A stretch of DNA of 64,000 nt, from contig CBDIHI010000010.1 of NCBI GenBank assembly GCA_965279075.1, positions 186,001-250,000 on the forward strand, read 5' to 3'. This stretch comes from SZAS-79 sp965279075 (lineage in GTDB: Bacteria > Pseudomonadota > Gammaproteobacteria > Burkholderiales > SG8-39). The notes beneath the pieces were generated by a model. That model saw nothing but the letters and a program-made list of their open reading frames with translations. It searched no databases and was not told the DNA's origin. A program made the position numbers and the translations under genes. How positions within the stretch are numbered: the first letter of the stretch is position 1; each line of letters begins with the position of its first letter. Below are positions 8,078 through 17,432 of the stretch, one piece after another.

Positions 8078-9406
8078 ATGAAAGTCAGCGTCATCGGCAC
8101 CGGTTATGTGGGCCTGGTCACAGGGGCCTGCCTGGCGGATGCAGGCAACCACGTTTTCTGCTGCGACATCGACGCGGCCAAGATCGCCACCCTCAATGCG
8201 GGGGGGCTGCCGATCTTCGAGCCGGGCCTCGACGCGGTGGTCGCGCGCAACCGTGCTGCGGGGCGCCTGGTGTTCACCACCGACATCGCCGCGAGCGTCG
8301 CGCACGGCGAACTGCAGTTCGTCGCGGTAGGCACGCCGCCGGGCGAGGACGGCTCGGCCGACCTGTCGCACGTGGTGGCGGCCGCGCGCTCCATCGGCCG
8401 CCACATGACCGAGTACCGCGTGGTCGTGAACAAGTCGACCGTGCCGGTGGGCACGGCGGACAAGGTGCGGGCCGCGATTTCCGAAGAACTCGCCGCGCGC
8501 GGCGCGACGGTGCCCTGCAGCGTGGTGTCCAACCCCGAGTTCCTCAAGGAAGGCGCCGCGATCGAGGACTTCATGCGGCCCGACCGGATCGTGATCGGCA
8601 GCGAGGACGAGCGCGCCACGCGCCTGCTGCGCGAACTCTACGCGCCGTTCCAGCGCAACCACGAGCGCGTTATGGTGATGAGCGTGCGCTCGGCGGAGCT
8701 GACCAAGTACGCAGCCAATGCGATGCTCGCCACGCGGATCTCGTTCATGAACGACCTCGCCAACCTGGCCGAGCGCATTGGCGCGGACATCGAGGAGGTG
8801 CGTCGCGGCATAGGCTCGGACCCCCGCATCGGCTACCACTTCCTCTACGCGGGCGCGGGCTACGGCGGTTCGTGCTTCCCCAAGGACGTGAAGGCCCTGC
8901 AGAAGACCTCCGAACAGGCCGGGCACCCCCTGCGCCTGCTGGCGGCGGTGGACGCCGTGAACGAGGCGCAGAAGACCGTGCTCGCGGCCAAGGTGAAGGC
9001 GCGCTTCGGCACCGACCTCAAGGGACGCACGTTTGCGCTCTGGGGGCTCGCATTCAAGGCCAACACCGACGACATGCGTGAGGCTTCGAGCCGCGAGCTG
9101 ATCGCGGGGCTGCTCGCGGCCGGGGCGAATGTGCGCGCGTACGACCCGGTGGCGGGCCACGAGGCCGCGAAGCTCTATGCGGGCGAATCCCGCGTGGCGT
9201 TGGTCGAAAGCGCCGCGAAGGCCCTCGAAGGCAGCGACGCGCTGTGCGTGGTCACCGAATGGCAGGAATTCCGCAGCCCCGATTTCGACGCGATCAGGGG
9301 CACGCTCAAGACCCCGGCGATCTTCGACGGCCGCAACCTCTACGACCCGGCAGCGATGAAGCGCATGGGCATCGAGTACTACGCGATCGGCCGGGCGCCC
9401 GCATGA
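8078..9406 (+). CDS. ugd: UDP-glucose 6-dehydrogenase
   Basis: A 442-aa NAD-dependent enzyme oxidising UDP-glucose to UDP-glucuronate for envelope polysaccharide or lipid A sugar supply. The N-terminus VIGTGYVGLVTG is the Rossmann motif; NKSTVPVGTA and NPEFLKEGAA are family signatures, and the catalytic cysteine is Cys266 in GYGGSCFPKD. ATG 8078 puts the Rossmann strand at residue 3, whereas an upstream extension lies within lapB. The gene overlaps hldA by ATGA. UDP-N-acetylmannosamine dehydrogenases share this fold, but the motif set fits the UDP-glucose enzyme best. Confidence 0.92.
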   Translation: MKVSVIGTGYVGLVTGACLADAGNHVFCCDIDAAKIATLNAGGLPIFEPGLDAVVARNRAAGRLVFTTDIAASVAHGELQFVAVGTPPGEDGSADLSHVVAAARSIGRHMTEYRVVVNKSTVPVGTADKVRAAISEELAARGATVPCSVVSNPEFLKEGAAIEDFMRPDRIVIGSEDERATRLLRELYAPFQRNHERVMVMSVRSAELTKYAANAMLATRISFMNDLANLAERIGADIEEVRRGIGSDPRIGYHFLYAGAGYGGSCFPKDVKALQKTSEQAGHPLRLLAAVDAVNEAQKTVLAAKVKARFGTDLKGRTFALWGLAFKANTDDMREASSRELIAGLLAAGANVRAYDPVAGHEAAKLYAGESRVALVESAAKALEGSDALCVVTEWQEFRSPDFDAIRGTLKTPAIFDGRNLYDPAAMKRMGIEYYAIGRAPA

Positions 9407-10329
9407 CCGCGGATTTCCACACCGGCAAGGCGCGCATCCTCGTGGTCGGCGACGTGATGCTCGACCGCTACTGGTTCGGCGAGGTGACGCGCATCTCCCC
9501 TGAGGCACCGGTGCCGGTGGTGAGGGTGAACCGCGTGGAGGAGCGCCCGGGCGGCGCGGCGAACGTGGCGCGCAACTGCGCCTCGCTGGGTGCGCGCGCG
9601 CAGTTGCTTTCGGTGATCGGCGGGGACGAGGCGGGCGACAGGCTGTCCGCGCTGCTCGTCGCGGCCGGCATCGCCGCGAACCTGCATCGCGACGAGTCGA
9701 TGTCCACCACCGTGAAGCTGCGCGTGATCGGCCGCCAGCAGCAGCTCCTGCGCATCGATTTCGAGACCCCGCCCTCCAGCGAGGTGCTGGCCTCGAAGCT
9801 CGCCGATTTCGAGGCGGCGCTGCCGCAATGCGATGCAGTCATCCTGTCCGACTACGGCAAGGGCGGGCTTGCGCACATCTCGCAGATGATCGGGCAGGCG
9901 CGTGCGGCGGGAAAGCGCGTACTGGTCGACCCGAAGGGCGACGACTACGCGCGCTACCGCGGCGCGAGCATCCTGACCCCGAACACCAGCGAGCTGCGCG
10001 AAGTCGTCGGGACCTGGGAGGGCGAGGCGGACCTCGCCGCGCGCGTGGCCCTTCTGCGCGCGGACCTCGGGCTGGAGGCGCTGCTGCTGACGCGTAGCGA
10101 ACAGGGGATGACCCTCTTCGACGAGCGCGGCGCAATGCACGTCCCCGCGCAGGCGCGCGAAGTGTACGATGTGAGCGGCGCGGGGGACACGGTCATCGCG
10201 GCCCTCGCCGTGATGCTCGCGGCGGGCGCGGCGCTGTCCGAGGCGGTGCGCATCGCCAACCGGGCGGCCGGCATCGTGGTCGGCAAGCTCGGCACCGCCG
10301 TGGCAACGCGCGAAGAACTCTTCGGGTAG
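9403..10329 (+). CDS. hldA: D-glycero-beta-D-manno-heptose-7-phosphate kinase
   Basis: A 308-aa PfkB/ribokinase-family kinase that makes heptose 1,7-bisphosphate for the LPS inner core. It shows VVGDVMLDRYWFG at the N-terminus, the RPGGAANVARN substrate loop, and the C-terminal catalytic DVSGAGDTVIAAL motif with the general base Asp. It lacks the nucleotidyltransferase half of enterobacterial HldE, so it is the stand-alone kinase (RfaE domain I) and the partner HldC must be elsewhere. The ATG overlaps the ugd stop. hldD follows five bases later. Confidence 0.93.
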   Translation: MTADFHTGKARILVVGDVMLDRYWFGEVTRISPEAPVPVVRVNRVEERPGGAANVARNCASLGARAQLLSVIGGDEAGDRLSALLVAAGIAANLHRDESMSTTVKLRVIGRQQQLLRIDFETPPSSEVLASKLADFEAALPQCDAVILSDYGKGGLAHISQMIGQARAAGKRVLVDPKGDDYARYRGASILTPNTSELREVVGTWEGEADLAARVALLRADLGLEALLLTRSEQGMTLFDERGAMHVPAQAREVYDVSGAGDTVIAALAVMLAAGAALSEAVRIANRAAGIVVGKLGTAVATREELFG

Positions 10330-10334
10330 GCATC

Positions 10335-11342
10335 ATGTACATCATCGTCACCGGCGCAGCCGGGTTCATCGGGTCGCGCATCGTCGCCGGGCTGAACCGC
10401 GAGGGCGTGACCGGGATCATCGCGGTCGACAACCTCGAGAATTCCGCCAAGTTCCACAACCTCGCCGCCTGCGACTTCGAGGACTACATCGACAAGCGCG
10501 ACTTCCTCAGGCGCCTCGCCGAAGGCGAGTTCGACGGCGCGGTCGAGGCCGTGCTCCACCAGGGCGCCTGCTCGGACACGATGGAGTCCGACGGGCGCTA
10601 CATGATGGAAAACAACTATTCATATTCCCGCCGGGTGTTGGACTGGTGCCAGGAGGAGGAGGTACCGTTGCTGTACGCCTCCTCGGCGGCGGTCTACGGC
10701 GGCAGCGACACCTTCCGCGAGGAGCGCAGGTACGAGGCGCCGCTGAACATCTATGGGTATTCCAAGTTCCTCTTCGACCAGCACGTGCGGCGCATTCTGC
10801 CGGACCGCTCCGCGCAGGTGGCGGGTTTTCGCTACTTCAACGTCTACGGCCCGAACGAAGCCCACAAGGGCCGCATGGCCTCCGTCGCCTTCCACGGCTT
10901 CAACCAGTTCATGGAGTCCGGTCGCGTGAAGCTCTTCGCCGGCAGCGCCGGCTACGCGGACGGCGGGCAGATGCGCGACTTCGTGCACGTGGACGACGTG
11001 GTCAACGCCAACCTGTGGTTCCTCGAGAACCGCGAGGTCTCCGGGATCTACAACTGCGGCACCGGCCGCGCGCAGCCGTTCAACGACGTGGCGGCCGCGG
11101 TCGCGAACGGCGTGCGTGCCTCGCGTGGCGAGTTCCGGCTGCCGCTGGCCGACCTCGTGGCCGCAGGCGCGATCGAATACATCCCTTTCCCCGAGGCGCT
11201 GGTGGGCAAGTACCAGAGCTACACCCAGGCGGACCTCTCGAACCTGCGCGCGGCGGGGTATCCCGGCGAGTTCCGTACGGTCGAGGAAGGCGTGGACGGT
11301 TACGTCGGCGAACTCCTCGCAGCCCGTGGCCCGGCGGCCTGA
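10335..11342 (+). CDS. hldD: ADP-L-glycero-D-manno-heptose 6-epimerase
   Basis: A 335-aa short-chain dehydrogenase-type epimerase that converts ADP-D-glycero- to ADP-L-glycero-manno-heptose, the last step of the LPS heptose donor pathway. It shows TGAAGFIGS at the start, the HQGACSDT segment, SSAAVYGG, the active-site YxxxK in NIYGYSKFLFD, and FRYFNVYGPNE. Its length equals the family norm. It is directly behind hldA and overlaps no gene, with cysM starting one base after its stop. Confidence 0.95.
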   Translation: MYIIVTGAAGFIGSRIVAGLNREGVTGIIAVDNLENSAKFHNLAACDFEDYIDKRDFLRRLAEGEFDGAVEAVLHQGACSDTMESDGRYMMENNYSYSRRVLDWCQEEEVPLLYASSAAVYGGSDTFREERRYEAPLNIYGYSKFLFDQHVRRILPDRSAQVAGFRYFNVYGPNEAHKGRMASVAFHGFNQFMESGRVKLFAGSAGYADGGQMRDFVHVDDVVNANLWFLENREVSGIYNCGTGRAQPFNDVAAAVANGVRASRGEFRLPLADLVAAGAIEYIPFPEALVGKYQSYTQADLSNLRAAGYPGEFRTVEEGVDGYVGELLAARGPAA

Positions 11343-11343
11343 G

Positions 11344-12246
11344 ATGGACTTCCGTATCCTCGAGGACTCGGTAGGCAACACGCCGCTGGTGCGCCTCAAG
11401 CGCATCCCGGGCGCGGCCAACGAGGCTAACGGCAACGCCATCTTCGCCAAGCTCGAGGGCAACAACCCGGCCGGCTCGGTCAAGGACCGGCCCGCGCTGT
11501 CGATGATCCTGAAGGCGGAAGGGCGCGGCCGCATCAAGCCGGGCGACACCCTGATCGAGGCCACCAGCGGCAACACGGGCATCGCCCTTGCCATGGTCGC
11601 CGCGATGCGCGGCTACCGCATGGTCCTGATCATGCCGGAGAACCAGTCGCTCGAGCGCCGCCAGACCATGCGCGCGTTCGGCGCGGAACTCATCCTCACG
11701 CCCAAGGCGGGCGGCATGGAGTCCGCCCGCGACCTCGCCGACCGCATGGTGGCCGAGGGCCGCGGCGTGATGCTCGACCAGTTCGCCAACCCGGACAACC
11801 CGGTGGCGCACTACGAAGGCACGGGCCCGGAGATCTGGCGCGACACCGGCGGGCGCGTCACGCATTTCGTCTCCAGCATGGGCACCACCGGCACGATCAT
11901 GGGCGTGTCGAGGTACCTCAAGGAGAAGAACCCTAAGGTCGCCGTCGTCGGCTGCCAGCCCGAGGAGGGCTCGCAGATCGCCGGCATCCGCAAGTGGCCC
12001 GAGGCCTACCTGCCCAAGATCTACGACAAGCGTGCGGTCGACCGCCTGGAGTACGTGGGCCAGGGCGATGCCGAGGAGATGACGCGCCGCATGGCGAAGG
12101 AGGAGGGGATCTTCGCCGGAGTGTCTTCGGGCGGGGCGCTGTGCGTGGCGCTGCGAATTTCCGCGACCCTGAAGAACGCCACCATCGTCACCATCGTTTG
12201 CGACCGCGGCGACCGGTACCTGTCCACCGGCGTATTCCCGGACTGA
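11344..12246 (+). CDS. cysM: Cysteine synthase B (O-acetylserine sulfhydrylase)
   Basis: A 300-aa PLP enzyme making cysteine from O-acetylserine and sulfide or thiosulfate. The PLP lysine is Lys47 in NPAGSVKDRPA, followed by the TSGNTGIALAM substrate loop and the phosphate-binding SSMGTTGTIMG glycine loop. CysM rather than CysK is suggested by the REWRRQ-like RRQTMRAFGAEL region, the length of about 300 and the conserved location next to hldD in betaproteobacteria. ATG 11344 is the first in frame after hldD. Confidence 0.92.
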   Translation: MDFRILEDSVGNTPLVRLKRIPGAANEANGNAIFAKLEGNNPAGSVKDRPALSMILKAEGRGRIKPGDTLIEATSGNTGIALAMVAAMRGYRMVLIMPENQSLERRQTMRAFGAELILTPKAGGMESARDLADRMVAEGRGVMLDQFANPDNPVAHYEGTGPEIWRDTGGRVTHFVSSMGTTGTIMGVSRYLKEKNPKVAVVGCQPEEGSQIAGIRKWPEAYLPKIYDKRAVDRLEYVGQGDAEEMTRRMAKEEGIFAGVSSGGALCVALRISATLKNATIVTIVCDRGDRYLSTGVFPD

Positions 12247-12259
12247 TGGGGACCCCGTC

Positions 12260-13063
12260 TTGACGCCCATCCTCGCGTTCGACATCGAGACCGTCCCGGA
12301 CGTCCCCGGCATCCGGCGCCTGCACGACCTGCCGGATTCGCTGCCCGACGACGAGGTGGCCGAGGTCGCCTTCCAGAAGCGCAGGGTCGTGTCCGCGCCG
12401 AATCCCGGCAGCGATTTCCTGCAACCGCACCTGCAGCGCGTGGTCGCGATCGGGTGCGTGATGCGCGACGACGACGGCCTCAAGGTCTGGTCACTCGGCA
12501 AGCCCGAAGACCCGGAGGAAGCGCTGATCCGGCGATTCTACGAAGGGCTCGAGCGCTACGTGCCGCAGCTGGTGTCCTGGAACGGCGGCGGCTTCGACCT
12601 GCCGGTCCTCAACTACCGGGCGCTGCTTCACGGGATCAACGCCGCGCAGTTCTGGGAGTCCGGCGACGAGAATCGCGACTTCCGCTACAACAACTACACC
12701 AGCCGGTACCACACGCGCCACACCGACCTCATGGACGTGCTGGCGATGTACCAGCCGCGCAACAACACGCCGCTCGACGAGGTGGCGCAGCTCGCCGGCC
12801 TGCCGGGCAAGATCGGCATCGGCGGCGCAGCCGTGTGGACGGCGTTCCGCGAGGGTGGGATCCAGCGCATCCGCAGCTACTGCGAAGTCGACACGGCCAA
12901 CACGTACCTCCTTTACCTGCGCTACCAGTTGCTGCGCGGCGCGTTCACGCTCGAGCATTTCCGCAAGGAGTGCCTCGTGCTGCGCGAGCATGTCGAAAAG
13001 CTCGGCCTGCCGCACTGGCAGGAGTTCCTCGGGCGCTGGAAGGACCCCCTCTTGCATGAGTAA
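12260..13063 (+). CDS. Predicted 3'-5' exonuclease, DEDDy, PolB-like
   Basis: A 267-aa DnaQ-fold protein resembling the stand-alone proofreading-like exonucleases related to family B DNA polymerase. Exo I is FDIETVPD (Asp/Glu pair, residues about 7-9), Exo II lies in SWNGGGFDLPVL, and Exo III is YCEVD (YxxxD), which makes it a DEDDy enzyme. The start is TTG 12260, because the FDIET strand begins only five residues later and no other start is close. The substrate is unknown. It overlaps rlmD by eight bases. Confidence 0.85.
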   Translation: MTPILAFDIETVPDVPGIRRLHDLPDSLPDDEVAEVAFQKRRVVSAPNPGSDFLQPHLQRVVAIGCVMRDDDGLKVWSLGKPEDPEEALIRRFYEGLERYVPQLVSWNGGGFDLPVLNYRALLHGINAAQFWESGDENRDFRYNNYTSRYHTRHTDLMDVLAMYQPRNNTPLDEVAQLAGLPGKIGIGGAAVWTAFREGGIQRIRSYCEVDTANTYLLYLRYQLLRGAFTLEHFRKECLVLREHVEKLGLPHWQEFLGRWKDPLLHE

Positions 13064-14408
13064 GCGGCGGGTGAGGAGGCCGCCGCCCCAGGACCTGCGC
13101 AACCTGCCGCTGCGCACGCTTTCCATCGAGTCGCTCGACTCCGAAGGGCGCGGCGTGGCGCGCGAGGACGGCAAGGTCGTTTTCGTCGAGGGCGCGCTGA
13201 CCGGCGAGATCGTCGAGGCGAAGACGCTGCGCACCGGGAGCTCCTTCGACCAGGCCGCGACCGTGCGCGTGCTGCGCCCGAGTTCCGGCCGGCGCACGCC
13301 GCCATGCCCGTACACGAGCAATTGCGGCGGCTGCGCCACGCAGCACGCCGACCAGCGCACCGAAATGGCGGCCAAGCAGCGTTGGCTCGAGGACAGTCTG
13401 CAGCGCATCGGCAAGGTCCAGGCGGAGAACCTGCTGCCCATCGTCTACGGCGAGGAGTGGGGCTACCGGCACCGGGCGCGACTCGCCGTGCGCGGCCTGC
13501 CGCTGCCGCGCGGCGCGCTGGTGGGTTTCCACGAACCCAAGTCGAGCTACGTCGCCGACATGCGCGACTGCGCCAACCTGCCGCCGCGGATCTCGCGGCT
13601 GATCGTGCCGCTGCGCGAACTCGTCACGGACCTCGACATGGGCGTGCGCATGCCGCAGGTCGAGATCGCGGTCGGAGACAAGGTGGACGTATTGGTGGTC
13701 AGGAACCTGGACCCGGTGTCGGAGGGCGACGCGGAGCGATGGCGCGCGTTCGCCGACCACCACGGGGTGTCGGTGTGGTTCCAGCCCAAGGGGCCGGACA
13801 CGGCTGCACCGTTCCACCCGGTTTCGATGCCGGACCTCGACTACGTGCTGCCCGAGTTCGGGTTGCGGATCGCCTTCCGGCCGACCGACTTCACTCAGGT
13901 GAACCATGGCGTGAACCGGATCCTCGTGCGCCGGGCCGTGCAGATGCTCGACCCGCGGCCGGGCGAGCGCATCGCGGACCTCTTCTGCGGCCTGGGCAAC
14001 TTCTCGCTGCCGATCGCAGCCGCCGGCGCGGCCGTGCATGGGATCGAAGGCTCGGAGGAACTCGTCGAGCGCGCGCGCAGCAACGCCGCCGCCAACGGCC
14101 TTTCGTCACTCGCCACGTTCGAGGCGGCCAACCTGTTCGAGGTCGACGAGGCGCGCCTCGCCGCCTGGGGCCCGTTCGACAAGATCCTGATCGATCCGCC
14201 GAGGAGCGGTGCGGCGGAACTGGTCAAGGCGCTGCCCGACGCGTGGCCGAGCCGGATCGTCTACGTGTCCTGCGACTCGGCGACCTTTGCGCGCGATGCC
14301 GGCATCCTGGTCCACACCCGTGGGTTCCGGCTGGTGTCGGCGGGCGTGGTGAACATGTTCCCGCACACCGCGCACGTGGAGTCGATCGCGCTGTTCGTGC
14401 GTGACTGA
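13056..14408 (+). CDS. rlmD: 23S rRNA (uracil-1939 C5)-methyltransferase
   Basis: A 450-aa SAM-dependent RNA m5U methyltransferase. It has an N-terminal TRAM domain (LRTLSIESLDSEGRGVARED and onward), an iron-sulfur motif CPYTSNCGGC (Cys84, Cys90, Cys93 with a fourth Cys further on), the SAM-binding ADLFCGLGNFSLPIA motif, IDPPRSGA, and the catalytic cysteine in YVSCDSATFARD near residue 405. These separate it from TrmA and fit RlmD. The ATG lies inside the end of the exonuclease gene. It ends the long plus-strand core block; the next gene converges on it. Confidence 0.92.
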   Translation: MSKRRVRRPPPQDLRNLPLRTLSIESLDSEGRGVAREDGKVVFVEGALTGEIVEAKTLRTGSSFDQAATVRVLRPSSGRRTPPCPYTSNCGGCATQHADQRTEMAAKQRWLEDSLQRIGKVQAENLLPIVYGEEWGYRHRARLAVRGLPLPRGALVGFHEPKSSYVADMRDCANLPPRISRLIVPLRELVTDLDMGVRMPQVEIAVGDKVDVLVVRNLDPVSEGDAERWRAFADHHGVSVWFQPKGPDTAAPFHPVSMPDLDYVLPEFGLRIAFRPTDFTQVNHGVNRILVRRAVQMLDPRPGERIADLFCGLGNFSLPIAAAGAAVHGIEGSEELVERARSNAAANGLSSLATFEAANLFEVDEARLAAWGPFDKILIDPPRSGAAELVKALPDAWPSRIVYVSCDSATFARDAGILVHTRGFRLVSAGVVNMFPHTAHVESIALFVRD

Positions 14409-14498
14409 GTCGATTTAGCGATATTTTTTCGAGAAGTCCGCTCCAGGAGCCGGTCTTCAGGCAATTTTGTACTGGCACCGATACATTTACGCCACAAA
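14409..14498. other. Convergent intergenic gap with imperfect inverted repeat
   Basis: Ninety bases between the convergent rlmD and MFS genes. Bases 14433-14458 form an imperfect inverted repeat (GAAG...CTTC outer arms, CTCC/GGAG inner arms with almost no loop), flanked by T6 at 14425-14430 and TTTT at 14464-14467. It could be a bidirectional terminator, but the T tracts are badly placed for either strand. Confidence 0.3.
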
Positions 14499-15809
14499 TC
14501 AGCCCTTCGGCCGGCTGTCCTTGGAGCGGAGGTAGAAGGCGAGGCCGAGGCAACTGCCGGCGGCAAGCATGCCGAACACCGCGCGGTAGGCGGCTTCGGG
14601 CGCGGGCGCGCCCGGCCCGTCCCCGGGGCTCGCAAACGACCCGACGATGATCCCGGCGAGCGCAGGCAGCACGGAGGCGCCGAGCACCTGCGCCATGTTG
14701 ACCGTTGTCACGCCGCGGCCGGCGAGGCGCTCCGGGAACAGCGCGCGCCCCTGCGACACGGTGACGATCGCGTAGGACGAGACGAACGGGATCGCGACCA
14801 GCAGCGTGGTGGCGAGCGCGAGCGATGGCCCTGGTACCGCGGCCAGCGCCCCGAACAGCGCGATGCAGGTCACGGCGCCGGCCACGACGATCTTCTTGCG
14901 CGTGCCCAGCAACCGGTCGAGCGGCCCGAAGCAAAGCGGCCCGGCGATAGTCGCTAGGCCCATCGCGAAGAGGACGTTGCCGCGCGCCACGGCGTCGAGG
15001 CCATGCACGTCGTTGAGGTAGGGCCCGGCCCAGATGCCCAGCACCGTCACCATGCAGGCGTACGTGAATGTGTGCATCGCGAACACCGGGCCGAGGCCGG
15101 GCGTGCGCCAGACTTCGAGCAGCCCCCGCCAGACTTCGGCGAAGGTCTCTTGGTGCCTCGGGTGCACCGGCGCACCGGGCGGATCGTCGCGCACCAGCCA
15201 CCAGAAAGCCAGCACGACCAGCGCCGTGGCGGCCGCCAGGGCATCGAAAGCGTTACGCCAGCCTATCGTCGCGCTCGCCCACGCGAGCGGCGTGGCCGCG
15301 GCCAGCGTGCCGACATTGCTCGCGGCGAAGACCCATGACAGCACCAGCGTAAAGCGCTGTACGCCGAACCAGCGCGCGCACAGGAACACCGCCGACATGA
15401 AGCTGGCCGAGCAGCCGAGGCCGACGAGGAACCGCGCCGCGACCAGTTCGGCGGCGTTGTCGGCGCGCGCGATCAGCAGCGCGCCCGCCACGGCAAGGCC
15501 GCTGACGGCCGACAGCGTGGCGCGGGCGCCCCAGCGGTCGAACGCCATGCCCACCGGGATCTGCGCCACCAGCAGCGCGAGGAAGAAGGCCGCCCCCGCG
15601 TATCCGACCTCGCGTGCGCTCAAGCCCAGTTCCACGGCGACCTCGGGGCCGATCACGCTGTTGGAGACGCGGTAGAACTGGGAGAGGCCTGTGACCGCGG
15701 ACAGCAGCACCACGAGGACCAGCGCCTTCCGCAGCCCGGGACGCGGATCGGGGCGGGGACTATTCAAAGAGGTTGAGCACGCCGTCGAGGCCCGAGTGGT
15801 CGAGCGCAT
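14499..15809 (-). CDS. MFS transporter
   Basis: A 436-aa multi-spanning membrane protein of the major facilitator superfamily. There are about twelve hydrophobic segments, and the loop 2-3 motif A reads GMAFDRWGARATL (GxxxDRxGxR). FLVGLGCSASFMSAVFLCARWFG resembles the fourth-fifth helix region of nitrate/oxalate- or sugar-phosphate-type carriers. The substrate cannot be told. The ATG at 15809 lies 50 bases inside serB; a TTG at 15767 that overlaps the serB stop (TTGAATAG) is an equally possible start and would remove 14 residues of non-membrane leader. It is probably co-transcribed with serB. Confidence 0.82.
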   Translation of the reverse strand: MRSTTRASTACSTSLNSPRPDPRPGLRKALVLVVLLSAVTGLSQFYRVSNSVIGPEVAVELGLSAREVGYAGAAFFLALLVAQIPVGMAFDRWGARATLSAVSGLAVAGALLIARADNAAELVAARFLVGLGCSASFMSAVFLCARWFGVQRFTLVLSWVFAASNVGTLAAATPLAWASATIGWRNAFDALAAATALVVLAFWWLVRDDPPGAPVHPRHQETFAEVWRGLLEVWRTPGLGPVFAMHTFTYACMVTVLGIWAGPYLNDVHGLDAVARGNVLFAMGLATIAGPLCFGPLDRLLGTRKKIVVAGAVTCIALFGALAAVPGPSLALATTLLVAIPFVSSYAIVTVSQGRALFPERLAGRGVTTVNMAQVLGASVLPALAGIIVGSFASPGDGPGAPAPEAAYRAVFGMLAAGSCLGLAFYLRSKDSRPKG

Positions 15810-16602
15810 GCGTGGCCTGGTCCCGCACGCGGGGCTTGGCGTGGTAGGCCACCGATACGCCGGCTTCGGCCATCATCGCGAGGTCGTTGGCGCCGTCGCC
15901 TATGGCCATCGTCTGCGCTTTCGCGAGGCCCAGCGCGCGCGTGAGTTCGGCGAGCCGAGCCGCCTTGGCGCCGGCATCGACGATGGCGCCGGTGACGCGG
16001 CCGGTGAGCCTGCCGTCCGCGATCTCGAGCACGTTGGAAAGCGTGTGGTCGAGGCCGAGGCGTGCCTTGAGGCGCTCGGTGAAGAACGTGAACCCGCCCG
16101 ACACCAGCAGCGTTGTGATGCCCGCGGCCTGTGCGCGGCGCACGAGCACATCCGCCCCGGGGGAGAGCCGCAGCTTGTCCTCGTATACGCGGTCCAGCGC
16201 GTCGATGGCCAGGCCCTTCAGCAGAGCCACGCGCTCGCTGAGGCTCTGCGGGTAGGCGATTTCGCCGCGCATTGCGCGCTCCGTGATCGCGGCGATGCGG
16301 TCCTTGATTCCGAGCATGCCGCCGATCTCGTCGATGCACTCGATCGTGATCAGGGTGGAGTCCATGTCCATCGCGAGGAGCCGCAGGTCGGCGAAGCGCC
16401 GGCCCTCGGGCACCCAGGCGTGGTCGATCGCGTGCTCCGCACAGTAGGCGGCGATGGCGCCCGCAGGCGCCGCGCCGCGCAGGCGCCAGGCCGTGGCGCC
16501 GAACTGCTCGACGGATTTCGCCCCGCTGAGGGCCGCGAGGCCCGAGGCGTCGGCCGGCGTGATGCCGGGTCCCTGCACGACGAGGTTCCCGGCAGGGCTC
16601 AT
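15760..16602 (-). CDS. serB: Phosphoserine phosphatase
   Basis: A 280-aa HAD-superfamily phosphatase that releases serine from phosphoserine, the last step of serine synthesis. The catalytic DxDxT motif is MDMDSTLITIE near residue 79; SGGFTFF supplies motif II and AIGDGANDLAMM motif III/IV. The N-terminal 75 residues form the ACT-like regulatory part common in SerB. The ATG at 16602 overlaps the stop of the upstream Sel1 gene (ATGA), so the mfd-sel1-serB-MFS series is likely one minus-strand operon. Confidence 0.93.
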   Translation of the reverse strand: MSPAGNLVVQGPGITPADASGLAALSGAKSVEQFGATAWRLRGAAPAGAIAAYCAEHAIDHAWVPEGRRFADLRLLAMDMDSTLITIECIDEIGGMLGIKDRIAAITERAMRGEIAYPQSLSERVALLKGLAIDALDRVYEDKLRLSPGADVLVRRAQAAGITTLLVSGGFTFFTERLKARLGLDHTLSNVLEIADGRLTGRVTGAIVDAGAKAARLAELTRALGLAKAQTMAIGDGANDLAMMAEAGVSVAYHAKPRVRDQATHALDHSGLDGVLNLFE

Positions 16603-17432
16603 TTTCTGTCGAACCCTGCGCGGTCGCGCCAAAGCTTCGCCTCCTCGGCGTCGGCCGGCACCCCGAGGCCCATCTCGAAGATCTTCACCAGCTCCAGCAT
16701 TGCATTGCGGTTGCCGCCCTGGGCCGCCCGCGCGAACCATCCGTGCGCCGCCGCGAGGTCGCGCTCCACGCCCACGCCCTTCTGCAGCATGACGCCGAGG
16801 AAGTACTGCGCCCCGGCGTGCTTCTGCCGGGCGGCGAACAGGAACCAGCGCGCGGCCTCGGTGGCGTTCGCCTCCACGCCCATGCCCTTGAGGAGGAGTT
16901 CGCCGTACAGCGCCTGCGCGGAGGCGAGGCCGCCCATTGCGGCCTTTTCCGTCCAGCGGGCGGTCTCCCCCAGGTTCACCGGCACGCCCTTGCCGTTGGC
17001 GTGCAGCAGCGCGAGGTTGTACTGCGCGACGAGGAAGCCCTGGTCGGCGGCGGCGCGGTACCAGCGCACCGCCTGCGCCGCGTCGGCCTTCGTGCCGCGC
17101 CCGTCGTAGTACATCGCGCCGAGGTTGTTCTGCGCCGCGGCCAGGCCGGCCGTGGCCGCCTTCGTGTACCAGCCGAGGGCTTCCGCCGGATTGCCCAGCG
17201 GCGCGGGCGCCTTCTCGAGGGCCATCGCGAGCAGGAACTGCGCCTGCCGGATGTCCTCGTCCGCGAGGGGCTTGAGCGATTCGATCGCCTGCGCGTAGTC
17301 CTCCCGGAACATCGCGCCCTGCGCCGGCGCGAGCCGGGGGTCGTCCTCCACGGGCGGTTCGGCGGCATGGGCAAGGGGCAGCCAAAGGCACAGCAGGGCG
17401 GCGCATGCGAGGCGGGGCGCCCGGGCTTTCAT
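16599..17432 (-). CDS. Sel1-repeat (SLR) secreted protein
   Basis: A 277-aa protein with a cleavable-looking signal peptide (LACAALLCLWLPLAHAAE, residues about 7-24) and six or so Sel1-like repeats, visible as repeated AAQNNLGAMYYDGRG, AQYNLALLHANGKG and GAQYFLGVMLQKGVG units with W-Y/F-A spacing (ALGWYTKAA, AVRWYRAAA, AARWFLFAA, AHGWFARAA). Such proteins are periplasmic scaffolds for protein contacts. The start overlaps the mfd stop, and the stop overlaps serB. No specific partner can be assigned from sequence. Confidence 0.88.
   Translation of the reverse strand: MKARAPRLACAALLCLWLPLAHAAEPPVEDDPRLAPAQGAMFREDYAQAIESLKPLADEDIRQAQFLLAMALEKAPAPLGNPAEALGWYTKAATAGLAAAQNNLGAMYYDGRGTKADAAQAVRWYRAAADQGFLVAQYNLALLHANGKGVPVNLGETARWTEKAAMGGLASAQALYGELLLKGMGVEANATEAARWFLFAARQKHAGAQYFLGVMLQKGVGVERDLAAAHGWFARAAQGGNRNAMLELVKIFEMGLGVPADAEEAKLWRDRAGFDRK

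Noticed and set aside
9403..10329. Bifunctional HldE
   Set aside because: The frame ends right after the kinase domain and hldD follows; no cytidylyltransferase-like HxGH motif is present.
14433..14458. Inverted repeat as a firm bidirectional terminator between rlmD and the MFS gene
   Set aside because: The arms are imperfect, the loop is almost absent, and no U tract follows directly on either strand.
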